Shown one piece after another: positions 1 to 5,774 of a stretch of 5,774 bases of DNA (position 1 is its first letter; each line of letters opens with the position of its first letter). The notes under the pieces were generated by a model that saw nothing but the letters and a program-made list of their open reading frames with translations, had not been told where the DNA came from and did not search any database. Made by a program: the position numbers and the translations under genes. This stretch comes from Sphingobium sp. (GTDB taxonomy: Bacteria > Pseudomonadota > Alphaproteobacteria > Sphingomonadales > Sphingomonadaceae), in contig JAGVJS010000103.1 in NCBI GenBank assembly GCA_020051025.1, positions 1-5,774 on the forward strand. The letters are read 5' to 3'.

Positions 1-473
1 CCGCAGCCGAACCAGCGCCCAATGCGGCGGGTTCATCTGATCCGGCAGCATCGCGGATCGACTTTGCGACGCTGGCGGGACGATGGAAGGTGGTGGGCGT
101 CGCTGTGGCGGAAGGCGGCACGCAGGCGCTGGCGCAGGATGATCCGGCTTATATGGGCCAGCTGCTCGACATTTCGGCGGAACGGCTGAGCTGGGTCGAT
201 GGCAGGGACGCCACAGGCGCCGCATTGTCCGACCGGTGCGGCGGTCCGGTTACGGCGCGACAGACCGGCGCGGCGGCGCAGGAGTATGACCGGCAGTTCG
301 CCGGCCAGACCAAGGCACTGCATATCGACCGCCCCGATCCCCACGCCGTCGAATGTGATGACGGGCAATGGGGGCCGGAAGCGGCCGGCGGGGCGATCAT
401 CCTGCCGGCGCCGGACGGGCGCATCGCCATGAGCTGGTATGACGGGGCCATGCTGCTGCTGGAAAAGTCATGA
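1..473 (+). CDS. Hypothetical, probably exported protein (3' part; start lies before the window)
   Basis: The reading frame is open from position 3 to the TGA at 471-473, giving about 156 visible residues. A GTG at 90 lies inside this frame but is unlikely to be the start, because coding continues upstream without a stop and no Shine-Dalgarno site precedes it. The first 20 or so visible residues are rich in Ala, Pro and Ser (frame AAEPAPNAAGSSDPAAS). This is typical of the flexible linker after a signal peptide or lipobox, so I infer an exported protein or lipoprotein, but the N-terminus that would prove it is missing. The rest begins with an LAGRW segment and alternates short hydrophobic stretches with turns, which suggests a small beta-rich fold with a lipocalin-like G-x-W opening. 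That resemblance is weak. Two cysteines, at about visible residues 79 (RCGGP) and 118 (VECDDG), could form a disulfide. I do not recognise the family. It converges on the receptor gene and shares a terminator with it. Confidence 0.72.
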   Translation, partial: AAEPAPNAAGSSDPAASRIDFATLAGRWKVVGVAVAEGGTQALAQDDPAYMGQLLDISAERLSWVDGRDATGAALSDRCGGPVTARQTGAAAQEYDRQFAGQTKALHIDRPDPHAVECDDGQWGPEAAGGAIILPAPDGRIAMSWYDGAMLLLEKS

Positions 474-513
474 AAAAGGGGGCGCGAACCGGATCGGTCG
501 CGCCCCCTTTTTT
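473..513. terminator. Bidirectional rho-independent terminator between convergent genes
   Basis: GGGGGCGCGA at 478-487 pairs perfectly with TCGCGCCCCC at 498-507 around a 10-base loop (488-497). An A run (473-477) precedes the stem and a T run (508-513) follows it. Read on the plus strand the T run follows the stem directly, terminating the gene that ends at 473. Read on the minus strand the A run becomes a five-U tract, terminating the receptor gene that ends at 533. The flanking A and T runs can also pair and lengthen the stem to about 15 bp. The hairpin starts directly after the upstream TGA and fills most of the 59-bp gap. Confidence 0.9.
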
Positions 514-532
514 GATCGGTTAACCGCCCGGC

Positions 533-2821
533 TTACATCTTGCCGGAGAAGGAGACGCCGATGACGCGCGGTTCGTTGAAAACGGCGGCCATGTAGTTTT
601 CGATCACGCCCTTGAGGTTCTTCTCGTTCGTGATGTTGCGCGCGAAGGCGGCGATTTCATAGCGGCCTTCAGGTGCGGTGTAGCCGATCTTCAGGCCGCC
701 CTCGAAGTCACCCTTCGAGTAGAACTCCCTGGTCCGGTACAGGACGAAGTTGGTGTAGCCCTGAATGTTCCAGTCGGTCGCCGCGAAGACCTTGCCACCA
801 TTGCCGAGCGGCACGTCGTAGCGGGCGGCAATGTTGGCGGTATATTTCGGCGCGTTGGGCAGCGGGTTGCCATCGATCTGCGCGAAGCTGTTGGCGCCAA
901 CCTTGATCGTGGGATCCTCGACCGTGCAGACAACGACACCGTTCAGGATGCAGACCTGCGCGTAGACATTCTTGTCCTTGATCTGGCTGTGCAACAGGCT
1001 GAGGCCGGCCGACAGGGTCAGATTCTCGAACGGACGAGCTTCCAGTTCCGCTTCCATGCCATAGGCGTCGGCCTTGTCCGCATTGAAGAGGACGCCGTTA
1101 CCGTTGACGTCGTTGCCGTTCAGCTGAATGTCCTTCACCCGATAGGTGAAGCCCGACAGGTTGAAGCGCACGCGATTGTCGAACAGGCTGGTCTTCACAC
1201 CGGCTTCCCAGGACAGGATCGTTTCCGAATCCGCCGTGGTGAAGTCAGCATTAAAAACGGCCGAGCGGCCCTGAATGGTCGGGCCACGGAAACCACGCGC
1301 GACGCGGGCGTAGAGGCTGACTTCCGGGCTGACCTCATACAGGGCGCTGACGTCCCAGCTGGGTTCCTTGCCGGTCAGCTTCACATAGCGACGGCCGGCA
1401 TAGGTCGAAACGCCGGCAATGTTGGCGGTAGCGCGGACCAGACGGGTTTCCTTGATATCCTTGGTATAACGGCCGCCGGCGGTGATGGTCAGGCCGGGGA
1501 TGACTTCATAGCTGGCCTGACCGAACAGGCCCCAGCTTTCATTCTTGTTGCGCAGACGCACCCAGTTGTTGGGGTTGTTTGCCGCGCCGGTCAGGAAATA
1601 GGCGCGCTGATAGAAGTCGGTAGTGTCGCGGCTGTCGAAATACATGCCGCCGACCTGCCATTTGAAGGCGCCGTTGCCATTGCTGGCAAGGCGGACTTCC
1701 TGCGTCAGCTGGTCAAGGTCGCGGACATTGCCCTGGCTCTGGCCAAAGCCGTTGGCGACGCCATTGACCGGATAGTCGGCACCCGCGCCACCATCCGTGT
1801 CACCACGGCTGTAGCCCTTGGTGGTTTCATAGGCGGTGATCGAGGTCAGCGTGACCTGGCCAAAGTCGAGCGTGATATTCTCCGAAGCGCCATAGGTCTT
1901 GTAGGCTTGCGGATTGTTGTTCGCTTCGTCCAGCGCGATCGACTTGCGCGGTTCGCCAGCGACGCTGTTGGAACCCTTCACCAGACCGGCGCGGTGGAAG
2001 ATGGTCGACGTGCCGTCATAGTCGCGCGCATGGAAGCTGGTCAGCATCGACAGCGTCTCATTGGGCGTCATCAGCAGCTGAACGCGCACGTCCTTTTCAT
2101 TGAAGCCGCCCATGGCGTCCTTCTTGGGGCTGGCGGTGCCATCGGCGCTGGGGCCGGAATAGACATTGTCGACCCAGTCGTCGCGATGCTGATAGAGAGC
2201 CGAGACGCGGATCGCCAGCTTGTCCTCGACGATCGGCCCACCGACGCCACCGTCGAAGGTAACCGTGTTGTAGCTGCCATAGCTGGCCGAGGCGCGGCCC
2301 TGCCAGTCCATGGTTGGGCGGATCGTGTCGAACTTGATGATGCCTGCCGTGGTGTTGCGACCGAACAGCGAACCCTGCGGGCCGCGCAGCACTTCCACCT
2401 GATTGACGTCGAACACCGGGTTCGATTTCAACACCACATGTTCAAGGACGACATCGTCCTGAATGATCGACACCGGCTGCGACGCGCCGAGATAGAAGTC
2501 GATATTGCCGAGGCCGCGAATGTAGAAGCGCGGGAAGATGCGGCCAGTGGTGGTTTCGGCATAGAGGCCGGGCACGCGCGCGGCCATTTCGAGAATGTCG
2601 CCGCCACCCGACTGGAAGGCGCGTAGCTGATCACCCTGCACGACGCCGACCGACACCGGCACCTTTTGCAGATTTTCCGAGCGACGCTCGGCCGTGACGA
2701 CGATTTCGTCCAGCTGGTCGGCGCCGGCGGCTTCCTGTGCGTAAGCGGCGTGCGCCGTCGTCAGGGCGCCCAGCGCGACAGTCAGCATGAATGCCGACCG
2801 GGTGAAGATGGTCTTGGACAA
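533..2821 (-). CDS. TonB-dependent outer-membrane receptor, substrate unknown
   Basis: This is a complete 762-residue protein, the usual size for the family. These outer-membrane beta-barrels import scarce nutrients such as iron chelates, vitamins, sugars or aromatic compounds, using energy passed on by TonB-ExbBD. Residues 1-29 form a signal peptide: basic start (K3, R8), hydrophobic core (12-22) and likely cleavage after AYA or AYAQ (26-29). A TonB-box-like DEIVVTA lies at 38-44. The plug spans roughly 53-170 and carries FYIRGLGNIDF (99-109) and VEVLRGPQGSLFGRNTTAG (142-160), both hallmarks of the family. The barrel fills the rest and ends PRVIGVSFSGKM. The terminal residue is Met where Phe is usual. 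The only two cysteines, C624 and C632, probably sit in one surface loop. The start is TTG at 2819-2821, with GGGGA six bases upstream and an in-frame TGA at 2837-2839 that rules out a longer form. Met12 is a poorer start because it would drop the basic n-region. The plug sequence resembles receptors common in sphingomonads. No neighbour reveals the substrate, and no FecR/sigma-factor pair or N-terminal signalling domain is seen. Confidence 0.95.
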   Translation of the reverse strand: MSKTIFTRSAFMLTVALGALTTAHAAYAQEAAGADQLDEIVVTAERRSENLQKVPVSVGVVQGDQLRAFQSGGGDILEMAARVPGLYAETTTGRIFPRFYIRGLGNIDFYLGASQPVSIIQDDVVLEHVVLKSNPVFDVNQVEVLRGPQGSLFGRNTTAGIIKFDTIRPTMDWQGRASASYGSYNTVTFDGGVGGPIVEDKLAIRVSALYQHRDDWVDNVYSGPSADGTASPKKDAMGGFNEKDVRVQLLMTPNETLSMLTSFHARDYDGTSTIFHRAGLVKGSNSVAGEPRKSIALDEANNNPQAYKTYGASENITLDFGQVTLTSITAYETTKGYSRGDTDGGAGADYPVNGVANGFGQSQGNVRDLDQLTQEVRLASNGNGAFKWQVGGMYFDSRDTTDFYQRAYFLTGAANNPNNWVRLRNKNESWGLFGQASYEVIPGLTITAGGRYTKDIKETRLVRATANIAGVSTYAGRRYVKLTGKEPSWDVSALYEVSPEVSLYARVARGFRGPTIQGRSAVFNADFTTADSETILSWEAGVKTSLFDNRVRFNLSGFTYRVKDIQLNGNDVNGNGVLFNADKADAYGMEAELEARPFENLTLSAGLSLLHSQIKDKNVYAQVCILNGVVVCTVEDPTIKVGANSFAQIDGNPLPNAPKYTANIAARYDVPLGNGGKVFAATDWNIQGYTNFVLYRTREFYSKGDFEGGLKIGYTAPEGRYEIAAFARNITNEKNLKGVIENYMAAVFNEPRVIGVSFSGKM

Positions 2822-2827
2822 AGTCGT

Positions 2828-2832
2828 TCCCC
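2828..2832 (-). promoter_or_regulatory. Ribosome binding site fixing the TTG start of the receptor
   Basis: On the minus strand GGGGA lies six bases before the TTG at 2821-2819, a normal spacing. The nearby ATG at 2840-2838 is in a different frame and has no purine-rich site before it (the preceding bases read CTTTCAAAAC), so it is not the receptor start. Confidence 0.65.
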
Positions 2833-2889
2833 GTAATCATGTTTTGAAAGGCCCACGGCCTCCATGGCCGCGGCCGCTAGGGTTCGATC

Positions 2890-2907
2890 ATGTCCTTATT
2901 GTGACAT
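2890..2907. repeat. Inverted repeat ATGTC-N8-GACAT, possible operator
   Basis: Five-base arms at 2890-2894 and 2903-2907 are separated by eight bases in the AT-rich island upstream of the receptor gene. A second overlapping pair, TTAT (2896-2899) and ATAA (2906-2909), adds dyad symmetry. Size and position suit a dimeric regulator near a promoter. The arms are short enough that chance is a real alternative, and no known consensus fits clearly. Confidence 0.3.
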
Positions 2908-2941
2908 AATGTTGCTTGGTCGCTGCGATCGGTCGCAAAGT

Positions 2942-2973
2942 GGCGGCCTGTGGCAATCGCGCCACAGCCCGCC
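2942..2973 (-). terminator. Hairpin just after the antiporter stop, probable terminator
   Basis: The arms CTGTGGC (2948-2954) and GCCACAG (2961-2967) pair perfectly around a six-base loop. After one C/C mismatch, GGCGG (2942-2946) pairs with CCGCC (2969-2973), giving 12 bp in total. On the minus strand the hairpin starts eight bases after the antiporter TGA (2983-2981). It is followed by only a short CTTTG stretch, so it lacks a strong U tract and may be a weak or factor-assisted terminator, or an mRNA 3'-end stabiliser. A smaller stem, TGCGA-TCGG-TCGCA at 2924-2937, follows directly. Confidence 0.5.
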
Positions 2974-2980
2974 CTTGCAC

Positions 2981-4618
2981 TCACCCCCGGTAGCGCGCTT
3001 CGGCAAGATCCAGTTCGCGCGTCAACTTGCGAGCAGTACCGCCACTGACCAGCCTGTCACGGATCAACTGGGCCAGCGTTGTGCGTTCGGCCTTGACCCC
3101 GACCAGCGCAAATTCGCTGGCGAGGCGGCTGCCCGCACGGGCTTCATCCGCCTGCTGCCCACTCAACCCCTCGATCCGCTCGCGATAAAGGTCCATGACG
3201 CGGGCGCCTGCCGTGGCGTAAAGGTCGGCCTCGCCACGGTCTTCGGCCAGCGCATGCTGATGCCGTTCGATCGCCTGGATCGCCGCATGAGCGGCGACGA
3301 TGCGCGCACTATCCTCTTCCGCCTGTTTCGACGGTTCGGGCGGCATGGTCAGGCCCTTCAGCAGGAAGGGAAGAGCAATGCTGGCGAGGATGAGCGAGAC
3401 GACGATCACGCCCGCCGCAAGGAAGATCGCCAGATCGCGCGCAGGGAAGGCGGTGCCGTCATTGAGGGCGAGCGGCAGGGTCAGCACACCAGCCAGGGTG
3501 ATCGCGCCACGCACCCCGGCAAAAGAGGTCGCCGCGACCAGTCGCCAGTCGGGGCTTTGCATGTCGCCAGTCCGATGCGTCTTGCGCAAAATGGTGAGGT
3601 GGAGCGATGCCCACACCCAGGCGAAGCGCAGCAGGGCGAGGCCGGCGACAATGGCGATGGTATAGATGGCCAGCCACCAGGGAGACGCATGGCCGGTGAG
3701 CGCCACCGTATTATGCGCGCCCTCCAGGATGCCAGGCAATTGCTCACCCAGCAGCACGAAGATGATGCCGTTGAGCGTGAACTGGATCATGTCCCATACG
3801 GAATTGCGGCGCATCCGGGTGCTGGCCATGGTCTGGCGCGAGATTTCCGCGAAGGTCATGGTGACGCCTGCCGCGACCGCAGCCAGGATGCCCGATGCGT
3901 GGATATGTTCGGCCAGCATATAGGAGCCGAAGGGGATGAGCAGGCTGACGAGAATCTGCGAGCCGGTATCTTCCCCCCAACGTTTGGTGACGAACGCCTT
4001 CGCTCGGGTAACGGCCAGCGTGACGACGACACCGATCACCAGACCTGCGCCCGCGACCCAAAGAAAATTGAGCGTCGCCGCACCGGCGGAGAAGGTGCCC
4101 GTCAACGCGGCCGCAACGGCAAAGCGCAGGCAGACAAGGCCCGACGCATCGTTGAGCAGCGATTCCCCTTCCAATATGTGCATCATCCGTTTGGGAATGG
4201 GGACGCGCGCGGCGATGGCGGACACGGCGATGGGATCGGTGGGGGAGACGACCGCCGCCAGCGCAAAGGCGACCGCAAGCGGCATCGCGGGGATCATCCA
4301 GTGGATGAAGAAGCCCATGCCGACGACGGTGAGCAGGACCAGGCCCAGCGCCAGTTCCACTACGGTCGAGACGTCCTTGAGCAGTTCATCCTTAGGGATG
4401 CGCCAGCCGTCGAGGAACAGAAGCGGTGGCAGGAAGAGAAAGAGAAACAGTTCGGGGTCGAGATCGACACGATGTGATGTGGACAGGCCGATGATCGCGC
4501 CGAGCACAATCTGTACTAGCGGCGTCGGTATCGAGACAGGCAGCATTCGGGATATCGCCCCGCTGACGACCACGGCCAGCAGCAGGAAAAGCACGATCGA
4601 AACTGTCTCCAAACCCAT
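2981..4618 (-). CDS. Na+/H+ antiporter, CPA1 family (bacterial YjcE-like)
   Basis: This is an inner-membrane exchanger that swaps cytoplasmic Na+ (possibly K+ or Li+) for external protons, serving pH and salt homeostasis. It has 545 residues, normal for this bacterial CPA1 group. Residues 1-420 form about 12 membrane segments. Visible hallmarks are FLPPLLFLDGW (62-72), VVSPTDPIAV (123-132) with D128, GESLLNDAS (151-159) with the N156-D157 pair typical of electroneutral CPA1 exchangers, AEHIHASGILAAVAAG (236-251), and FAGVRGAITLAGVL (366-379) with the conserved R370. The last 125 residues are a charged, mostly helical cytoplasmic tail, probably coiled coil in part and regulatory. From memory the core closely matches E. 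coli YjcE. The ATG at 4618 is the first possible start (in-frame TAG upstream), but GGAGG at 4619-4623 touches it. The TTG at 4612 lies six bases from that site and may be the true start. The gene lies 69 bp after the GGDEF-EAL gene on the same strand. Substrate ion is not determinable from sequence. Confidence 0.93.
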   Translation of the reverse strand: MGLETVSIVLFLLLAVVVSGAISRMLPVSIPTPLVQIVLGAIIGLSTSHRVDLDPELFLFLFLPPLLFLDGWRIPKDELLKDVSTVVELALGLVLLTVVGMGFFIHWMIPAMPLAVAFALAAVVSPTDPIAVSAIAARVPIPKRMMHILEGESLLNDASGLVCLRFAVAAALTGTFSAGAATLNFLWVAGAGLVIGVVVTLAVTRAKAFVTKRWGEDTGSQILVSLLIPFGSYMLAEHIHASGILAAVAAGVTMTFAEISRQTMASTRMRRNSVWDMIQFTLNGIIFVLLGEQLPGILEGAHNTVALTGHASPWWLAIYTIAIVAGLALLRFAWVWASLHLTILRKTHRTGDMQSPDWRLVAATSFAGVRGAITLAGVLTLPLALNDGTAFPARDLAIFLAAGVIVVSLILASIALPFLLKGLTMPPEPSKQAEEDSARIVAAHAAIQAIERHQHALAEDRGEADLYATAGARVMDLYRERIEGLSGQQADEARAGSRLASEFALVGVKAERTTLAQLIRDRLVSGGTARKLTRELDLAEARYRG

Positions 4619-4623
4619 CCTCC
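4619..4623 (-). promoter_or_regulatory. Shine-Dalgarno GGAGG that suggests a TTG start for the antiporter
   Basis: On the minus strand GGAGG directly abuts the ATG at 4618-4616, which leaves no spacer for that start. It sits six bases before the TTG at 4612-4610, the third codon of the longer form. The spacing therefore favours a protein beginning Met-Glu-Thr, two residues shorter. The alternative is that the weaker GAAGA further upstream serves the ATG. Confidence 0.5.
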
Positions 4624-4627
4624 ATCT

Positions 4628-4640
4628 TCGGTCGGACCGA
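4628..4640. repeat. 13-bp inverted repeat before the antiporter ribosome binding site
   Basis: TCGGTC-G-GACCGA is perfectly symmetrical around position 4634. On the minus-strand mRNA it ends four bases before the GGAGG site and could fold as a small stem, UCGGU-CCG-ACCGA. It could equally be an operator half-site arrangement or chance in GC-rich DNA. Confidence 0.35.
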
Positions 4641-4687
4641 CCCTAGAGGTTGAGAGACGAAGGGGGCAACCCCGAAGAGGGAATAAC
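4641..4687. other. Short gap with no convincing terminator
   Basis: Between the GGDEF-EAL stop and the repeat at 4628-4640 I see only a weak four-base GGGG/CCCC pairing (4663-4673) with no T run on the minus strand. A poor promoter match (minus-strand TTGCCC, then TCTAGG 16 bases later) is too weak to call. Cotranscription of the antiporter with the upstream gene is therefore possible. Confidence 0.35.
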
Positions 4688-5774
4688 TTAACCGGCCTTA
4701 GCGATCCGACAGGCGGCTTCGGATTCGGTCAGACAGGCAGGCACGGCTTCAGCAGGCATCGCCCTAGCATAGAGAAAGCCCTGCCCTATGTCGCAATTGA
4801 TGTCGCGCAAATAGGATTCCTGCTCCACCGTCTCTATACCTTCCGCGACGATTTCCAGACCGAGGCAATGGCCCAGATTAACGACAGTGGACGTGATCGC
4901 CTCCGCATCCGTGCTGGCGCCGATCCGCTGGATGAAGGAGCGGTCGATCTTGAGAAGGTCGACCGGAAATTGCGTCAGATGCGAGAGCGATGCGTAGCCG
5001 GTGCCGAAATCGTCGAGCGCAATACGGATGCCATGATCGCTCAGCGCGCGCAGTTCCCGCTCCACATCGCCCGCGCCATGGCCGAGGAAGACATTTTCCG
5101 TCACCTCGATCTGGATGCAGTCAGGCGGCAGGTGCCGTGCTCTAAGACTGCGGATGACCTTGTCGGCAAAGCCGCCCTGCCGGAAATCGGCGCCCGCAAC
5201 ATTGATCGCGACATGGTCGAAGGCCAGACCATCCTGTGTCCAGCGCTGAATGTCGTCCAGCACCTTCTGCAACATTCGTTCGCTGAGCAGCGAGCCGAGG
5301 GCCGGATCGTCAAAGGCGGCACGGACCATATCCGGGGACCGTAGCTGGCCATCATGGTCGCGCCAGCGCAGCAGCGCTTCGAAGCCGGCGACCTGCGACG
5401 TGCGCAGCCGGACCTTGGGCTGATAATGAGGGACGATCGTGTCGTGGGTCAGCGCCTGGCGCGCCAGCGCGATCATGGTCTGGTGCCGCTCCACCTCCAC
5501 CATCATGCCCGGTTCGAAGATGCGCAGCCGCGCCCGACCGCCGGTTTTGGCGGCGTAGAGGGCGATGTCGGCAGCCTTCATGATCTCCGACCGGGTGCGA
5601 CCATCGCGCGGGATGAAGCTGGCGCCGATGCTGGCGCTGCATTCCAGCAAGCGGCCGCCATGGTCGATCGGCGTGCGGAGCTGATCATAGATATTCTGCG
5701 CGACCTGCTCCACCGCTTCGGCCGAATCGGCGGCGATGACGAGCGCAAATTCGTCGCCGCCGGTGCGGGCGACC
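4688..5774 (-). CDS. GGDEF-EAL cyclic-di-GMP protein (C-terminal part; start lies beyond the window)
   Basis: About 361 residues are visible, and the frame is still open at the window edge. The GTG at 5713 is an internal Val codon, not the start. The first residues read VARTGGDEFAL, so an intact GGDEF motif (diguanylate cyclase active site, codons at 5747-5761) lies at the edge. The end of that domain, CSASIG to IALYAAKTGGRARL, follows. Next comes a complete EAL phosphodiesterase domain, which cleaves cyclic-di-GMP to pGpG. Counting from the first full codon, it has FEALLRW (Glu132), INVAG (Asn191), IEVTE (223-226), LDDFGTGYASL (Asp254, Asp255), LLKIDRSF (Lys275), AEGIET (Glu311, Glu314) and GQGF (Gln331). 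All expected metal-binding and catalytic positions are present, so phosphodiesterase activity is likely. The GGDEF half may be active or act as a GTP-sensing regulator. Sensor domains, membrane segments and the RxxD inhibitory site would lie outside the window. The stop is TAA at 4690-4688. Confidence 0.95.
   Translation of the reverse strand, partial: VARTGGDEFALVIAADSAEAVEQVAQNIYDQLRTPIDHGGRLLECSASIGASFIPRDGRTRSEIMKAADIALYAAKTGGRARLRIFEPGMMVEVERHQTMIALARQALTHDTIVPHYQPKVRLRTSQVAGFEALLRWRDHDGQLRSPDMVRAAFDDPALGSLLSERMLQKVLDDIQRWTQDGLAFDHVAINVAGADFRQGGFADKVIRSLRARHLPPDCIQIEVTENVFLGHGAGDVERELRALSDHGIRIALDDFGTGYASLSHLTQFPVDLLKIDRSFIQRIGASTDAEAITSTVVNLGHCLGLEIVAEGIETVEQESYLRDINCDIGQGFLYARAMPAEAVPACLTESEAACRIAKAG

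Larger units (their letters stand above)
2822..2940 (-). promoter_or_regulatory. Presumed promoter and leader region of the receptor gene
   Basis: This is the non-coding stretch between the antiporter's terminator hairpin and the receptor start. It holds the most AT-rich run in the gap (2890-2911), where the minus strand reads ATTATGTCACAATAAGG. CATTAT in it is a 4/6 match to a -10 box, but no good -35 box sits at the right distance, so the exact promoter is not assigned. Overlapping this island is an inverted repeat, ATGTC-N8-GACAT (2890-2907), that could be an operator. Nearer the gene are GC-rich inverted repeats: AGGCC-CAC-GGCCT at 2849-2861 and the palindrome GGCCGCGGCC at 2866-2875. I see no convincing Fur box and no riboswitch I recognise. 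Confidence 0.4.

Noticed and set aside
90..92. GTG as the start of the first gene
   Set aside because: The frame stays open and protein-like back to the window edge, and there is no Shine-Dalgarno site before it.
33..451. Minus-strand open frames opposite the first gene
   Set aside because: They are Arg/Ala/Ser/Pro-rich with no recognisable domain. The plus-strand frame is open from the window edge and ends exactly at a terminator, which supports the plus strand as coding.
989..2626. 545-codon plus-strand open frame antisense to the receptor
   Set aside because: It lies wholly opposite a clearly real gene. Its translation has no recognisable domain, and long antisense frames are expected in GC-rich genes with strong third-position bias.
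2631..2840. 69-codon minus-strand frame starting with ATG just before the receptor
   Set aside because: It has no ribosome binding site, overlaps the signal peptide in another frame, and shows no protein-like pattern. It is kept only as a note on start choice.
2890..2911. Fur or CRP/FNR binding site in the AT-rich island
   Set aside because: A single TGTGA half-site is present without its partner at the right spacing, and the Fur pattern does not fit.
2864..4477. 537-codon plus-strand open frame antisense to the antiporter
   Set aside because: The translation is rich in Arg, Gly, Asp and Gln with no fold-like pattern. The opposite strand encodes a textbook antiporter with all its motifs.
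3936..4646. 236-codon plus-strand open frame over the antiporter N-terminal half
   Set aside because: It is a Ser/Thr/Arg-rich shadow of the membrane-protein codons on the other strand, with no homology I can see.
4868..5344. 158-codon plus-strand open frame opposite the EAL domain
   Set aside because: It is a shadow frame: the minus-strand EAL domain with its catalytic residues is unambiguous here.
1..5774. Mobile element, CRISPR array, tRNA/rRNA or toxin-antitoxin system
   Set aside because: No transposase, integrase, direct-repeat array, terminal repeats, cloverleaf-like segment or small paired genes could be found. Base composition looks even throughout.

Overview
The window looks like ordinary chromosomal DNA from a GC-rich alphaproteobacterium, most likely a sphingomonad (Sphingomonas/Sphingobium/Novosphingobium group). 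This is inferred from the high GC content with GC-rich third codon positions, the TTG start with a Shine-Dalgarno site, and above all the large TonB-dependent receptor of a type these organisms carry in many copies. Genus-level placement is not supported by anything more specific.

Layout. (1) Positions 1-473, plus strand: the 3' end of an unrecognised, probably exported small protein whose start lies outside the window. (2) Positions 473-513: a strong, nearly symmetrical hairpin flanked by A and T runs, which can terminate transcription from both sides. It separates gene 1 from the convergent receptor gene. (3) Positions 533-2821, minus strand: a complete TonB-dependent outer-membrane receptor of 762 residues, starting at TTG. 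(4) Positions 2822-2980: a 159-bp gap with a likely terminator hairpin for the antiporter, an AT-rich island with a small inverted repeat, and GC-rich inverted repeats in the presumed receptor leader. (5) Positions 2981-4618, minus strand: a complete CPA1-type Na+/H+ antiporter of the bacterial YjcE-like group, with all hallmark motifs. Its start may be two codons downstream of the first ATG. (6) Positions 4619-4687: a 69-bp gap with a 13-bp inverted repeat just before the antiporter ribosome binding site. (7) Positions 4688-5774, minus strand: the C-terminal part of a GGDEF-EAL protein (cyclic-di-GMP synthesis/breakdown), with its GGDEF motif at the window edge and a complete EAL domain retaining the expected catalytic residues.

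The three minus-strand genes point the same way. The GGDEF-EAL gene and the antiporter could share a transcript, because the short gap shows no convincing terminator. The receptor probably has its own promoter. No obvious shared pathway links signalling, cation/pH homeostasis and nutrient uptake here; they read as independent housekeeping or accessory functions. I found no mobile element, CRISPR array, tRNA, rRNA or clearly novel system. The points worth a second look are start-codon choices and small intergenic structures.
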